The notes beneath the pieces are model-generated. The model had not been told where the DNA came from. It was given only the letters and a program-made list of their open reading frames with translations, and did no database searches. From Mycolicibacterium canariasense (GTDB lineage: Bacteria > Actinomycetota > Actinomycetes > Mycobacteriales > Mycobacteriaceae), in contig NZ_LQOL01000111.1 in assembly GCF_002101555.1 (NCBI RefSeq), positions 91,308 to 155,307 on the forward strand: DNA of 64,000 bases, written 5' to 3'. Shown piece by piece: positions 8,591 to 18,375 of this stretch (position 1 is the first letter of the stretch; every line of letters starts with the position of its first letter). A program made the position numbers and the translations under genes.

Positions 8591-10269
8591 TGGGCGGTCC
8601 TCACCATGTCGGGTTGGGTTGCGGCGGCGCGGATGGCCCGCAGCCTGCGCATCATCTGGTTGCCGCGGCCGAACCAGTCGTGCAGCGTGACGTACTCCGC
8701 GTACAGGGCGTTGTAGCGCTCGACATTCTCCGGGACCGGCAGGAATGCGCTCCTGGTGCGCCCGCCCATGGTCGCCGATGCGGTCGGCACGTCGGGGTAG
8801 GCGCTGGCGGCGGTCGCGGCGTGGATGGCGGCTCCCAGCGCCGGTGCCTGGGTGGAGGTCACACAGGACAGCGGTAGACCGGTGACATCGGCGTAGATCT
8901 GCATCAGCAGCCGGTTCTTGATCAGCCCGCCGGCGACCACCAGTTCGTCGACCGGAACCCCTGCGTTGTTGAAGGTTTCGACGATCATCCGGGTGCCGTA
9001 GGCGGTGGCCTCCAGCAGCGCGCGGTACTGGTCGACGCAGGTGGTGTCCAGGGTCTGCCCGACGATCACACCGGAGAGGTGATGGTCGACCAGCACCGAG
9101 CGGTTACCGCTGTGCCAGTCCAGCGCGACCAAGCCGTGCTGACCGATCGCCTGTCGGGCCGCCAGATCCGACAGGTGCTCGTGCACCGACACACCGCGTT
9201 GGGCCGCCTCGTGCGCGTACTGTTCGGGCACACAGTTCTTGATGAACCAGGCGAAGATGTCCCCCACCCCGGACTGACCGGCCTCATAACCCCACAGCCC
9301 GACGGTGATACCGCCCTCGACCACGCCGCACATCCCCGGGACGTCCTGGGGATGCCTGCCGTTCATCACATGACAGGTCGAGGTGCCCATGATGGCGACC
9401 AGCCGGCCTGGTTCGGCGGCATCGGCCGCCGCGACGGTGACGTGCGCGTCGATGTTGCCCACGGCCACCGCGATTCCCGCCGGCAGCCCCGTCCAGGCCG
9501 CGGCCTGCGCGGTCAATGTGCCCGCCGCGGTGCCGAGCTCGGCGATCGGTTGCTCCACCTTGTCGGTGACGAAATCGGCGAAGCCCGGATTGAGTGCGGC
9601 CAGGAACTCTTTCGAGGGATACGCCCCGTCCTGCCGGATGGCCTTGTAGCCGGCGGTACTGACGTTGCGCACATAGCGGCCGGTGAGCTGCCAGACGATC
9701 CAGTCCGCACCCTCCACCCAGCAGTCGATGGCGGCGTAGGTCTGCGGGTCCTCCTCCAGGATCTGCAGCCCCTTGGCGAACTCCCACTCGCTGGAGATGA
9801 ATCCGCCGTAGCGGGGCAACCATGATTCACCGCGAACCGCGGCCAGCGTGTTGATCCGGTCGGCCTGCGGTTGGGCGGCGTGATGCCGCCACAACTTCGC
9901 GTAAGCGTGTGGGCGGTCGGCGAATTCGGGAAGCTCGCACAGCGGTGTGCCGTCGGCGCGGGCCGCCACCATGGTGCAGGCGGTGAAATCCGTGCCCACC
10001 CCGATGACATCGGCCGGATCGATCCCGGCGACGGCCACCGCCTCGGGCACCGCGAACCGCAGCACGTCGACATAGTCCTCGGGCACCTGCAGGGCATAGT
10101 CCGGTGGCAGCCGGACACCACTGTCACCGGGTAGCGCCTCGGTGAGCACACCGTGCCGGTAGACGTGCTCGGCCGACGCCATCTCGTGGCCGTCGGCAAT
10201 CCGGACCACCAGGGCCCGCCCGGACAGCGTGCCGAAGTCGATGCCGACCACGTACTTGTCGACGCTCAT
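8587..10269 (-). CDS. araB: Ribulokinase
   Basis: The 560-aa FGGY-family kinase phosphorylates L-ribulose. Its phosphate-binding region is GIDFGTLSGRALVV at residues 8-21. The hexokinase-fold second half includes GNIDAHVTVAAADA and VVAGGLIKNRLLMQIYADV. I took the ATG at 10269 (MSVDKYVVGID), just ahead of the first beta strand, rather than the longer frame. It is the first gene of araBDA, divergent from the YtfQ-type importer, and its upstream region contains two probable operators. Confidence 0.95.
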   Translation of the reverse strand: MSVDKYVVGIDFGTLSGRALVVRIADGHEMASAEHVYRHGVLTEALPGDSGVRLPPDYALQVPEDYVDVLRFAVPEAVAVAGIDPADVIGVGTDFTACTMVAARADGTPLCELPEFADRPHAYAKLWRHHAAQPQADRINTLAAVRGESWLPRYGGFISSEWEFAKGLQILEEDPQTYAAIDCWVEGADWIVWQLTGRYVRNVSTAGYKAIRQDGAYPSKEFLAALNPGFADFVTDKVEQPIAELGTAAGTLTAQAAAWTGLPAGIAVAVGNIDAHVTVAAADAAEPGRLVAIMGTSTCHVMNGRHPQDVPGMCGVVEGGITVGLWGYEAGQSGVGDIFAWFIKNCVPEQYAHEAAQRGVSVHEHLSDLAARQAIGQHGLVALDWHSGNRSVLVDHHLSGVIVGQTLDTTCVDQYRALLEATAYGTRMIVETFNNAGVPVDELVVAGGLIKNRLLMQIYADVTGLPLSCVTSTQAPALGAAIHAATAASAYPDVPTASATMGGRTRSAFLPVPENVERYNALYAEYVTLHDWFGRGNQMMRRLRAIRAAATQPDMVRTAQ

Positions 10270-10359
10270 CGGCGCGCCTCGTCCTGCGTCCCGCCCATAC
10301 GGTCCATCACAACCACCCTCCGACACCCGTGCACACCTGTGCGCTGCATCACAATGCTC

Positions 10360-10377
10360 GATGTTAACGTGAACATC
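10360..10377. promoter_or_regulatory. LacI-type operator candidate O1
   Basis: GATGTTAACGTGAACATC is palindromic except for one symmetric base pair. It has the ATGTnAACG core also found at 23451-23468. It resembles the site described for the LacI-type AraR of Corynebacterium glutamicum (ATGTWAGCG-type), as I recall it. It lies 91 bp upstream of araB. Confidence 0.7.
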
Positions 10378-10504
10378 GATGGCGGGTCAACGGGTGACCA
10401 AGTCGACCGAGGTCGACCCTCTCGTTCCCGCTCACCGAAATTGTGTGCGGATATCCAGCCGCTACGCGCTTCCTCGGACGCCCGATCGAGGGTTGACCAC
10501 ATCC

Positions 10505-10522
10505 AAGGTGATCGTTAACATC
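10505..10522. promoter_or_regulatory. LacI-type operator candidate O2 (one good half)
   Basis: Read on the minus strand, this begins GATGTTAACG, identical to the left half of O1, but the second half is poorly conserved. It is 106 bp upstream of the binding-protein GTG. It is a weaker site than O1. Confidence 0.5.
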
Positions 10523-10627
10523 CACAACTGTGACGCGGGCCACTTTCTCTCAGGCCGAGTCACATCGACCACGTGTGTCCGGCTGCGCGGTACCGTCCGG
10601 CACCCCGGGAACGAACAGGAGTCCGGC

Positions 10628-11635
10628 GTGAAGAAGACCGTCCTGACAAGAGCACTGACCACCGTCATCGGCATCGCCGCGGTCGCGGCCACGGTAGCGG
10701 CCTGCGGTAGCGGAAAGGCCCCAGGCGGCGGCAACAGCAGTCCAGCCGGTGGCGGCGGCGCGATCACCCTGGGCTTCGCCCAGGTGGGCGCCGAAAGCGG
10801 CTGGCGCACCGCCAACACCGAATCCATCAAGAGCGCCGCCAAGGCCGCCGGCATCGACCTGAAGTTCGCCGACGCCAACGGTGAACAGGAGAAGCAGATC
10901 ACCGCGATCCGCTCGTTCATCCAGCAGGGGGTCAATGTCATCGCCTTCAGCCCCGTCGTGCGTACCGGTTGGGACGCCGTGCTGTTGGAGGCCAAGAATG
11001 CGAACATCCCGGTGATCCTGACCGACCGGGCGATCGATACCCAGGAGAAGGACGTCTACAAGACCTTCATCGGCGCGGATTTCGTCGAAGAGGGTCGGCG
11101 GGCCGGACGCTGGGTCGCCGATCAGTACGCCAACACACCCCGGCCGGTCAACATCGTCCAACTGGAGGGCACCACCGGTGCCGACCCGGCGATCGACCGC
11201 AATACCGGTTTCAAGGACGGCATTTCGGCCAATCCGAACCTGCACGTCGTGGCATCGCAGACCGGCGACTTCACCCGCTCCGGCGGTAAGCAGGTGATGG
11301 AGGCGCTGCTGAAATCCACCCCGCAGATCGATGTGGTCTTCGCGCAGAACGACGATATGGGCCTGGGCGCGATGGAGGCCATCGAAGCCGCGGGCAAGGT
11401 GCCGGGCAAGGACATCAAGATCGTCGCGATCGACGCCACCCATGACGGTATGCAGGCATTGGCCGACGGCAAGTTCAACTACATCGTCGAATGCAACCCA
11501 TTGCTCGGCCCCCAGCTGATGGATCTGGTGAAGAAGGTGGCCGCCGGCGAGCAGGTCCCGCCGCGGATCGTGACTCCCGACGAGGCCTTCGATCAGCAGC
11601 AGGCGATCAAAGCCCTGCCCGAGCGTCAGTACTGA
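10628..11635 (+). CDS. ytfQ: Sugar ABC transporter substrate-binding lipoprotein, YtfQ-type
   Basis: The 335-aa protein is an exported lipoprotein: a basic N-terminus, a hydrophobic core and the lipobox VAAC near residue 27. The mature part closely follows E. coli YtfQ, the galactofuranose-binding protein, in FAQVGAESGWRTANTESIK, FADANGEQEKQI and VILTDRAIDT. The GTG at 10628 is preceded by AGGAG at good spacing. It heads a six-gene plus-strand operon. L-arabinose or galactofuranose are plausible ligands given the araBDA and gal genes; which one cannot be told from sequence. Confidence 0.9.
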   Translation: MKKTVLTRALTTVIGIAAVAATVAACGSGKAPGGGNSSPAGGGGAITLGFAQVGAESGWRTANTESIKSAAKAAGIDLKFADANGEQEKQITAIRSFIQQGVNVIAFSPVVRTGWDAVLLEAKNANIPVILTDRAIDTQEKDVYKTFIGADFVEEGRRAGRWVADQYANTPRPVNIVQLEGTTGADPAIDRNTGFKDGISANPNLHVVASQTGDFTRSGGKQVMEALLKSTPQIDVVFAQNDDMGLGAMEAIEAAGKVPGKDIKIVAIDATHDGMQALADGKFNYIVECNPLLGPQLMDLVKKVAAGEQVPPRIVTPDEAFDQQQAIKALPERQY

Positions 11636-11645
11636 GCGACGACTC

Positions 11646-13157
11646 ATGGACCAGCGTGGCGCCGTGGTGCAGATGCGGGATATCGGTATCGAGTTCCCTG
11701 GCGTGAAAGCGCTTGATGGCGTGGACTTTCGGTTGCTTCCCGGCGAGGTGCATGCCCTGATGGGCGAGAACGGGGCCGGCAAGTCCACGCTCATCAAGGC
11801 GCTCACCGGGGTGTACCAGATCGACTCCGGGCAGATCCTGCTCGACGGTGTCCCCCGGTCGTTCGGCAGCCCACGACAGTCCCAGGAAGCCGGGATCAGC
11901 ACCGTCTACCAGGAGGTGAATCTCTGCCCGAATCTGTCGGTCGGCGAGAACATCCTGCTGGGACGTGAACCCCGGCGCTGGGGTCGCATCGACTACCGGG
12001 CGCTGCACCGCCGGGCCGCCGAGCTGCTCACCGAACTGGAACTGGCCATCGATCCCCGATCGCGGTTGGGTGCCCACCCGATCGCCGTCCAGCAGTTGGT
12101 CGCGATCACCCGGGCCACCGCGGCCAAGGCCCGGGTGCTCATCCTCGACGAACCGACCTCCAGCCTGGACACCGGTGAGGTCGCCGAATTGTTCGGCGTC
12201 ATCAGGCGGTTACGCGACGCCGGCACCGCGATCCTGTTCGTCTCGCATTTCCTCGATCAGATCTACGCGATCGCCGACCGGATCACCGTGTTACGCAACG
12301 GCAAACTCGTCGGCGAATACCCGACCGCCGAGCTACCCCGGGTGCAGCTGGTCACCGCCATGCTGGGCCGCGCGGCGGATGTCCTCGACGAGGTGGCCGA
12401 CAACGCGGCCCGCGCCACGGTCGACGTCAACACCACACCGGTGGTGTCGATCGACCGGTTCGGACGCCCGCCGGCCGTGGCACCGGTCACCCTGGACATC
12501 CACCGCGGCGAGATCATCGGCCTGGCCGGCCTGCTGGGGTCCGGACGCACCGAACTGGCCCGGCTGATCTTCGGTGCCGACCGGGCCACCACCGGGGCGC
12601 TGGCGGTGAACGGCGGCAAGGTGGCCATCCGCACCCCGCGCGCGGCCATCGGCCGCCGCTTCGCCTTCACCTCCGAGAACCGCAAGGACGAGGGAGTTTT
12701 CGGCGACCTCACGGTGCGGGACAATCTGGTGCTGGCCCTGCAGGCCCGGCGCGGCTTCGCCCGTCCCCTGTCGGCCAAGGCCAAGAACGACCTGGTGGAC
12801 AAGTACATGGAAGCCCTGGACATCCGGCCCCGCCGGCCCGACGCCCTGATGAAGAACCTCAGCGGCGGCAACCAGCAGAAGGTGTTGCTGGCTCGCTGGC
12901 TCATCACCGAGCCCGAACTGTTCATCCTGGACGAACCGACCCGCGGCATCGATATCGGGGCGAAAGCCCAGATCCAGCAACTCGTCACAGACCTGGCGGC
13001 CGACGGTATGGCGGTGTTGTTCATCTCCGCCGAACTCGACGAGGTGCGGCGGGTATCGCACCGCATCGCGGTGATGCGTGACCGGCACAACGTCGCCCAG
13101 GTGGACGCCGACGAGAGCGACAATCTGACCGAACTGATCGCGGCGAGCCCGGCATGA
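11646..13157 (+). CDS. ytfR: Sugar ABC transporter ATP-binding protein, YtfR-type
   Basis: The 503-aa protein has two fused ABC domains, as in the CUT2 class. The first has Walker A GENGAGKSTLIKAL and a Walker B ending LILDEPTSSLD. The second has GLLGSGRTELAR as a modified Walker A, the signature LSGGNQQKVLLARWL and FILDEPTRGIDIGA. It energises import through the two following permeases. The gene starts 10 bp after the binding-protein stop and overlaps the next gene by four bases. Confidence 0.93.
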   Translation: MDQRGAVVQMRDIGIEFPGVKALDGVDFRLLPGEVHALMGENGAGKSTLIKALTGVYQIDSGQILLDGVPRSFGSPRQSQEAGISTVYQEVNLCPNLSVGENILLGREPRRWGRIDYRALHRRAAELLTELELAIDPRSRLGAHPIAVQQLVAITRATAAKARVLILDEPTSSLDTGEVAELFGVIRRLRDAGTAILFVSHFLDQIYAIADRITVLRNGKLVGEYPTAELPRVQLVTAMLGRAADVLDEVADNAARATVDVNTTPVVSIDRFGRPPAVAPVTLDIHRGEIIGLAGLLGSGRTELARLIFGADRATTGALAVNGGKVAIRTPRAAIGRRFAFTSENRKDEGVFGDLTVRDNLVLALQARRGFARPLSAKAKNDLVDKYMEALDIRPRRPDALMKNLSGGNQQKVLLARWLITEPELFILDEPTRGIDIGAKAQIQQLVTDLAADGMAVLFISAELDEVRRVSHRIAVMRDRHNVAQVDADESDNLTELIAASPA

Positions 13158-14212
13158 TCAAGAAACTCGCTGCCCATCAACTGTTCTGGCCGCTACTGGC
13201 ACTCGTCGCTCTGCTCGCGGTGAACACCGCGCTCTCCCCCGGGTTCCTGGCCATCCGCATCCAGAACGGCCACCTGTACGGCAGCCTCATCGACATCCTG
13301 CGCAACGGCGCCCCGATCCTGCTGGTGGCGTTGGGCATGACACTGGTGATCGCCTCCCGCGGGATCGACCTTTCCGTCGGCGCGGTGGTGGCCATCGCGG
13401 GTGCGGTGGCGTGCGCCCACATCGCGGCCTCTGCGACTCCGGACAGCCCGGGCACCGTGCTGTCGGCGATGGCCCTCGCGGTGCTGGTGGCCTGCGTGCT
13501 CGGACTCTGGAACGCAACCCTGGTGGCGCTGCTAGGCATTCAGCCGATCATCGCGACACTGGTGCTGATGACGGCCGGCCGCGGGATCGCCCTGTTCGTC
13601 ACCGAAGGCCAGATCGTCACCGTCACCAGCGCCCCGTTCAAAATGCTCGGCGCCGGTTACCTTTTCGGCCTGCCCGTGGCCATCCTGGTCAGCCTCGCCA
13701 TCTTCGTCGTGATCGGCCTGCTCACCCGGCGCACCGCGCTGGGCATGCTGCTCGAAGCCGTCGGAATCAACCCGGAAGCCAGCAGACTGGCCGGGGTGCG
13801 CAGCCGCACCATCGTTTTCGCGGTGTACGTGTTCTGCGCGCTGTGTGCCGGCATCGCCGGATTGATGATCGCCTCGAACATCTCCGCGGCCGATGCCAAC
13901 AACGCCGGCCTGTGGATCGAGATGGACGCCATCCTGGCCGTGGTGATCGGCGGCACCTCGTTGCTCGGCGGCCGCTACAGCCTGACCGGAACCTTGATCG
14001 GGGCGCTGATCATCCAATCCCTGACCACCACCGTGTACACCCTCGGTATTCGTCCGGAGGTCACCCTGGTGTTCAAATCCCTTGTCGTGGTGGCGGTATG
14101 CCTGATGCAGTCCGCTCGGTTCCGGGCACTGTTCACCCGTCGGGGCCGGCGTGCCACACCCGCACCACCGGCGCCGGTCGTCGATCCCGTCGAGACGAAG
14201 GTGCACGCATGA
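13154..14212 (+). CDS. ytfT: Sugar ABC transporter permease, YtfT-type
   Basis: The 352-aa integral membrane protein has about ten hydrophobic segments. It carries the CUT2 permease signatures LVALGMTLVIASRGIDLSVG near residue 60 and a late AVVIGGTSLLGGRYSLTGT segment. The ATG overlaps the ATPase stop (ATGA), as does its own stop with the next permease. A second dissimilar permease follows, as in the ytfQRT-yjfF operon, suggesting a heterodimeric channel. Confidence 0.92.
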   Translation: MIKKLAAHQLFWPLLALVALLAVNTALSPGFLAIRIQNGHLYGSLIDILRNGAPILLVALGMTLVIASRGIDLSVGAVVAIAGAVACAHIAASATPDSPGTVLSAMALAVLVACVLGLWNATLVALLGIQPIIATLVLMTAGRGIALFVTEGQIVTVTSAPFKMLGAGYLFGLPVAILVSLAIFVVIGLLTRRTALGMLLEAVGINPEASRLAGVRSRTIVFAVYVFCALCAGIAGLMIASNISAADANNAGLWIEMDAILAVVIGGTSLLGGRYSLTGTLIGALIIQSLTTTVYTLGIRPEVTLVFKSLVVVAVCLMQSARFRALFTRRGRRATPAPPAPVVDPVETKVHA

Positions 14213-15198
14213 CAGCCACGTTGGCGGCACCGTCGGCGGGCATCCGGCGGTTGGCCGCCGGCCGATTCACCGGGCCGATCGCCACCCTGGTGTTGTTCGT
14301 GGTGCTGTTCGCCGGTGTGCTCAACCGCTTCGACTTCGCCAGTCCCACCCAGGTTTTCCTCAATCTCTTCGTCGACAACGCCTACCTCATCGTGCTGGCC
14401 GTCGGGATGACGTTCGTGATCCTCACCGGCGGCATCGATCTGAGTGTCGGATCGGTGGTCGCACTGTCGACGGTGATCCTGGCCAAGACACTGCAACTGG
14501 GCTGGCCCACGCCGGTGGCGATGGTCACCGTCATGCTCGTCGGCCCAGCGCTGGGCCTGATCATGGGCGTGATGATCGAACGTTTCGACGTGCAGCCGTT
14601 CGTGGCGACACTGGCCGGCATGTTCGCCGCCCGCGGGATGTGTTATGTCATCAGCGTCGACTCGCTGCCCATCAAGGACCCCGCGGTCCGCACCCTGGGC
14701 CTGCACTACCTGTACCTCTACGACGACAAGTTCATTCGCTGGCCGGTCGTCATCGCACTGGCCGTGCTGGCGGTGGCGCTCTACGTCTTGCACCTGACCC
14801 GGTTCGGCCGCACCGTCTACGCCGTCGGCGGCAACAGGCAATCGGCACAACTGATGGGCCTGGACGCCGGACGGACCCGGGTGTCGGTGTACGTCATCAG
14901 CGGCTTCTGCGCCTCCCTGGCCGGCATCTTGCTGGCCGTACAGAAGTTGTCCGGCTACAGCCTCAACGGGGTCGGGTTGGAACTCGACACCATCGCCGCC
15001 GCGGTGATCGGCGGTGTCGTGCTGGCCGGCGGCGTGGGTTACGTGGCCGGCGCGCTGATCGGGGTGCTGGTGTTGGGCACCATCGAAACCTTCGTCACCG
15101 CCGCGAGCCTGGACTCCTACTGGACCAGAATCATGACCGGGGCGTTGTTGCTGGTCTTCGTGCTGGTTCAGCGTGTCCTGGTGAGGCCGACCACATGA
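14209..15198 (+). CDS. yjfF: Sugar ABC transporter permease, YjfF-type
   Basis: The 329-aa second permease carries VGMTFVILTGGIDLSVGS near residue 66 and IGGVVLAGGVGYVAGALIG late in the chain. The ATG at 14209 overlaps the preceding stop. Together with the previous permease it should form the translocation pathway for the YtfQ-type ligand. Its stop overlaps the LacI regulator start, so the regulator is part of the same transcript. Confidence 0.92.
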   Translation: MTATLAAPSAGIRRLAAGRFTGPIATLVLFVVLFAGVLNRFDFASPTQVFLNLFVDNAYLIVLAVGMTFVILTGGIDLSVGSVVALSTVILAKTLQLGWPTPVAMVTVMLVGPALGLIMGVMIERFDVQPFVATLAGMFAARGMCYVISVDSLPIKDPAVRTLGLHYLYLYDDKFIRWPVVIALAVLAVALYVLHLTRFGRTVYAVGGNRQSAQLMGLDAGRTRVSVYVISGFCASLAGILLAVQKLSGYSLNGVGLELDTIAAAVIGGVVLAGGVGYVAGALIGVLVLGTIETFVTAASLDSYWTRIMTGALLLVFVLVQRVLVRPTT

Positions 15199-16220
15199 GC
15201 CGCGGCAATAATAGAGCGATGAGCCGCAAGCCAGTCATGTCCGACGTTGCCCGGCTCGCCGGTGTGTCACATCAGACGGTGTCACGAGTGATCAACGGGT
15301 CCAGCAGCATCCGGCCCGAAACCCGGGAGCGGGTGCAGCACGCCATCGCGCAGCTCGGGTACCGGCCCAACAGTGTGGCGCGTGCGCTGGTCACCAGTAA
15401 GTCCGGCATCATCGGCATCATCGGCAGTAGCACCGCCCAGTACGGCCCATCCAGCATCCAGCGCTCGGTCGAGGAATCGGCCCGTGAGGCGGGGTTCTTC
15501 TCCAGTTCGGTGACGCTGGCCGCGGTGACCCGGCAGGAGATCCGGGGGGCGCTCGATCATCTGTCCCGTCTCGCGGTGGAAGCCATCGTCATGATCGCGG
15601 CCCAACAGGACGCCCTCAACGTGGTGTACTCCGAGGACTTCGGGGTCCCGGTGATCGTCGTCGAGGGTGACCTGTCCGGCTCCGGGCTGTCCGTCGGTGT
15701 CGACCAGGTCGGCGCGGCCCGCACCGCGACGCAACACCTCATCGACCTCGGGCACACCGAGATTGCCCACGTCGCCGGTCCGGACGGCTGGCCGGAGGCC
15801 GCGGGACGCACCAAGGGCTACCTCGATGCGATGCTGGCCGCCCGGTTGGCCCCACGCCCGGAGCACAAGGGCGACTGGAGCGCCGCCCGCGGCTATGCCC
15901 TCGGCCGTGAGGTCGCCGCCGACCGGGACCTCACAGCAGTTTTCGCCGCCAACGATCACATGGCCATCGGGGTGCTGCATGCGCTGGCCGAGGCGGGCCG
16001 CCGGGTACCCGAGGACATCAGCGTGGTGGGGTTCGACGACATCCCCGAGGCCCCGTACCTCATCCCGGCGCTCACCACCATCCGGCAGGATTTCGCGGCG
16101 GTCGGCCACCAGGCCATCGCCATGGTGAAGGCCCAGCTGACCGGCATCGAATGCGAAACTTCCTTGCTCCCTTCGGATCTGGTGATTCGCGAGAGCACCG
16201 CTGCACCCAGGACGGACTAG
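15195..16220 (+). CDS. LacI-family regulator, probable AraR-like sugar repressor
   Basis: The 341-aa protein has an N-terminal LacI HTH and hinge (MSDVARLAGVSHQTVSRVIN from residue 15, then YRPNSVARALVTSK). A periplasmic-binding-protein-like effector domain follows, with VVGFDDIPEAPYLIPALTTI near the C-terminus. The ATG at 15195 overlaps the permease stop; an ATG at 15219 is an alternative. It lies inside the importer operon, and LacI-type palindromes occur at both sugar control regions, so autoregulation and control of araBDA and the chvE-gal operon are inferred. Confidence 0.9.
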   Translation: MSRGNNRAMSRKPVMSDVARLAGVSHQTVSRVINGSSSIRPETRERVQHAIAQLGYRPNSVARALVTSKSGIIGIIGSSTAQYGPSSIQRSVEESAREAGFFSSSVTLAAVTRQEIRGALDHLSRLAVEAIVMIAAQQDALNVVYSEDFGVPVIVVEGDLSGSGLSVGVDQVGAARTATQHLIDLGHTEIAHVAGPDGWPEAAGRTKGYLDAMLAARLAPRPEHKGDWSAARGYALGREVAADRDLTAVFAANDHMAIGVLHALAEAGRRVPEDISVVGFDDIPEAPYLIPALTTIRQDFAAVGHQAIAMVKAQLTGIECETSLLPSDLVIRESTAAPRTD

Positions 16221-17152
16221 TGCACACAGACCAACGCACCGTCCATGGCGTCGAATACACCCTGGCAGACGGGCCGGCCCGCGCAGTCATCACCGGCGTC
16301 GGCGCGGCCATCAGAGCGCTGGCGGTCGGCGGCGTCGACCTGACGCCGGGATACCGTGGCGATCGGCTGCGGCCGTTCTACTCCGGCACCGTGCTGGCGC
16401 CCTGGCCGAACCGGGTGCGCGACGCCAGGTGGGTCTACCGCGGCAGCACCCAGCTCCTCGACGTCACCGAACCGCAACGCGATAACGCGCTACACGGCCT
16501 GTTGTGCTTTACCGAATACCGTCTGATGGAGCAGACCGCCACCACGGTGATGCTTGGTGCGCAGGTCTTTCCGCAGCACGGGTATCCGTTCCATCTGGAC
16601 ACCACGGTGCTCTACCGGCTGGCCGAGGACGGGCTGCGTGCCACGCACACCGTCGAGAACCTGGGATCCGATCCGGCTCCGGTCGCGCTGGGCACACACC
16701 CGTTCCTGTGCATCGGCGGTGTCCCGACATCCGAGTTGACCCTGACCGTCTCGGCCGACACCCATATCGACGTCGACGAACGCCTGAATCCGACCGGCAC
16801 CAGCCCGGTGCAGGGCAGCTACTGGGATCTGCGGGTCGGCCGCCGGGTGGCGGATCTCGATCTCGACGACGCCTGGACGGGACTGCACATCACCGACGGT
16901 GGCAGTGTGCACTCGCTACGGGCGCCCGACGGTCAAACCGTATCCCTGTGGGCTGACCAGCAATTCGGGTACATCCAGGTGTTCACCACGCGCCGGTACC
17001 CGGTGGGCGACCAGTTCGTCACCGCGGTGGCCGTCGAACCGATGACCGCGCCCGCCGACGCGCTCAACAGCGGCGAGGGCCTGCGCTGGCTGGAGCCCGG
17101 CGACAGTTGGTCGGCGTCGTGGTCGATCCGCTACCGGGCCGGCAGTCAGTAG
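16220..17152 (+). CDS. galM: Aldose 1-epimerase (mutarotase)
   Basis: The 310-aa protein matches the GalM family: LAPWPNRVRDARWVYRG in the N-terminal third, ALHGLL with the active-site His, LGTHPFL with a second His, and a late VAVEPMTAPADALNSGEGL containing the catalytic Glu. It interconverts alpha and beta anomers of galactose or arabinose. The GTG at 16220 shares a base with the regulator stop (TAGTG). It is the last gene of the importer operon and its final bases overlap convergent galK by 7 bp. Confidence 0.93.
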   Translation: MHTDQRTVHGVEYTLADGPARAVITGVGAAIRALAVGGVDLTPGYRGDRLRPFYSGTVLAPWPNRVRDARWVYRGSTQLLDVTEPQRDNALHGLLCFTEYRLMEQTATTVMLGAQVFPQHGYPFHLDTTVLYRLAEDGLRATHTVENLGSDPAPVALGTHPFLCIGGVPTSELTLTVSADTHIDVDERLNPTGTSPVQGSYWDLRVGRRVADLDLDDAWTGLHITDGGSVHSLRAPDGQTVSLWADQQFGYIQVFTTRRYPVGDQFVTAVAVEPMTAPADALNSGEGLRWLEPGDSWSASWSIRYRAGSQ

Positions 17153-18375
17153 ACGCGGCGCGCCGCCGCACTGGGAATCGCGTACAGGAAGTCGGGTTCG
17201 GGAAATCCGCTGTCCCGGGCGGCTCGACGGGCCGCCTCGATGACGAAGCCGACCCGGTCCGACCGGATGAGGGCCAGCGCCGACCCGCCGAAGCCGCCGC
17301 CGATCATCCGTGCCCCGAGTGCCCCGGCCGCCAGCGCGGCGTCCACCGCGGTGTCGAGTTCCGGCGAGCTGACCACCAGGTCGTCACGCAGCGAGGCGTG
17401 CGACGCGGTGAGAAGCGGCCCGACGGCGGCGATCTCGCCCGAGCGCAGGGCGGTGGCGGCGCCGGCGACCCGGCGGATCTCGGTCAGCACGTGCCGTAGC
17501 ACCCGCCGCAGCGCCGGGTCGTCGGCGTCGGCGCAGTTGAGCACCGCGTCCACATCGTCGTTGTCGTACAGCGCGGTGCGCGGGATCCGTGCACACACCC
17601 GTTCCACGCGGGAGCGCCGCAGACCGTAGCCGCCGTCGACCAGCCGGTGCGCGGCATTGGTGTTGATCACCAGCAGCGCCAATCCGGAGGGCCGGCAGTC
17701 GAACGGCAGGTGTTCGGCCCCGAAGGTGCTGCAATCCAGCAGCATCGCGTGTCCGGGCCTGGCGCGTAAGGCCACCGACTGGTCCATTCCGCCGGTGGCG
17801 GCGCCTACCACGACGTTCTCGGCGGTGATGCAGTCACGGGCCAGGGTGCGCCGGCCGGCGTCATCGGTCGCCGCACCGAACAACTCGGCGATCGCCAGGG
17901 CCGTGGCCGACTCCAGCGCGGCCGAGCTGGACAGGCCCGCGCCCTGCGGCACCGACGAGTGCACCGCGATGTCCAGCCCGGGGATGCGGGCGATGGTGTC
18001 GTGGTAGGTCATCGCCCACGGCACACCGGCCACGTAACCAGCCCAGCCGCGGGGCTGCCGGGGCGCGATCTCGGCACCGCTGCCCTCCCAGCCGTCGTCA
18101 TGGCCGGTGGACACCATCCGCAGCCGGTCATGATTGTGCACCCGAACGGCGACCGCGGTGGCGTACGGCAGCGCGAAGGGCATGACCTTGGCGCCGATGT
18201 AGTCGATGTGCTCGCCGATCAGGTTCACCCGACCGGGCGCCACCCACACGCCGTCGGGCCCGCCGCCGAACCGGTGCTGGAACAGTTCGGCCGCCCGGTC
18301 GCAGAGCTCTTCGTGGGCAACGGGTTCCACCATGTTCAGCCTGTTCACGACGCGACGGACCGTTGAGGTTCTCAT
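17146..18375 (-). CDS. galK: Galactokinase
   Basis: The 409-aa GHMP kinase has the galactokinase signature GRVNLIGEHIDYIG (Ile replaces the usual Thr), the ATP loop PQGAGLSSSAALE, and the C-terminal GGGFGGS. It phosphorylates D-galactose at C1. The ATG overlaps the galT stop (ATGA). It is the last gene of the chvE-gguA-gguB-galT-galK operon, converging on galM. A shorter start at MVEPVAHEEL is possible. Confidence 0.95.
   Translation of the reverse strand: MRTSTVRRVVNRLNMVEPVAHEELCDRAAELFQHRFGGGPDGVWVAPGRVNLIGEHIDYIGAKVMPFALPYATAVAVRVHNHDRLRMVSTGHDDGWEGSGAEIAPRQPRGWAGYVAGVPWAMTYHDTIARIPGLDIAVHSSVPQGAGLSSSAALESATALAIAELFGAATDDAGRRTLARDCITAENVVVGAATGGMDQSVALRARPGHAMLLDCSTFGAEHLPFDCRPSGLALLVINTNAAHRLVDGGYGLRRSRVERVCARIPRTALYDNDDVDAVLNCADADDPALRRVLRHVLTEIRRVAGAATALRSGEIAAVGPLLTASHASLRDDLVVSSPELDTAVDAALAAGALGARMIGGGFGGSALALIRSDRVGFVIEAARRAARDSGFPEPDFLYAIPSAAARRVY

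Larger units (their letters stand above)
10270..10627. promoter_or_regulatory. Divergent control region between araBDA and the sugar importer
   Basis: The 358-bp gap contains no credible gene. It carries two LacI-type operator candidates, one near each divergent gene, and the AGGAG ribosome site of the binding-protein gene at its right end. Coordinated arabinose-responsive control of both operons is inferred. Confidence 0.7.
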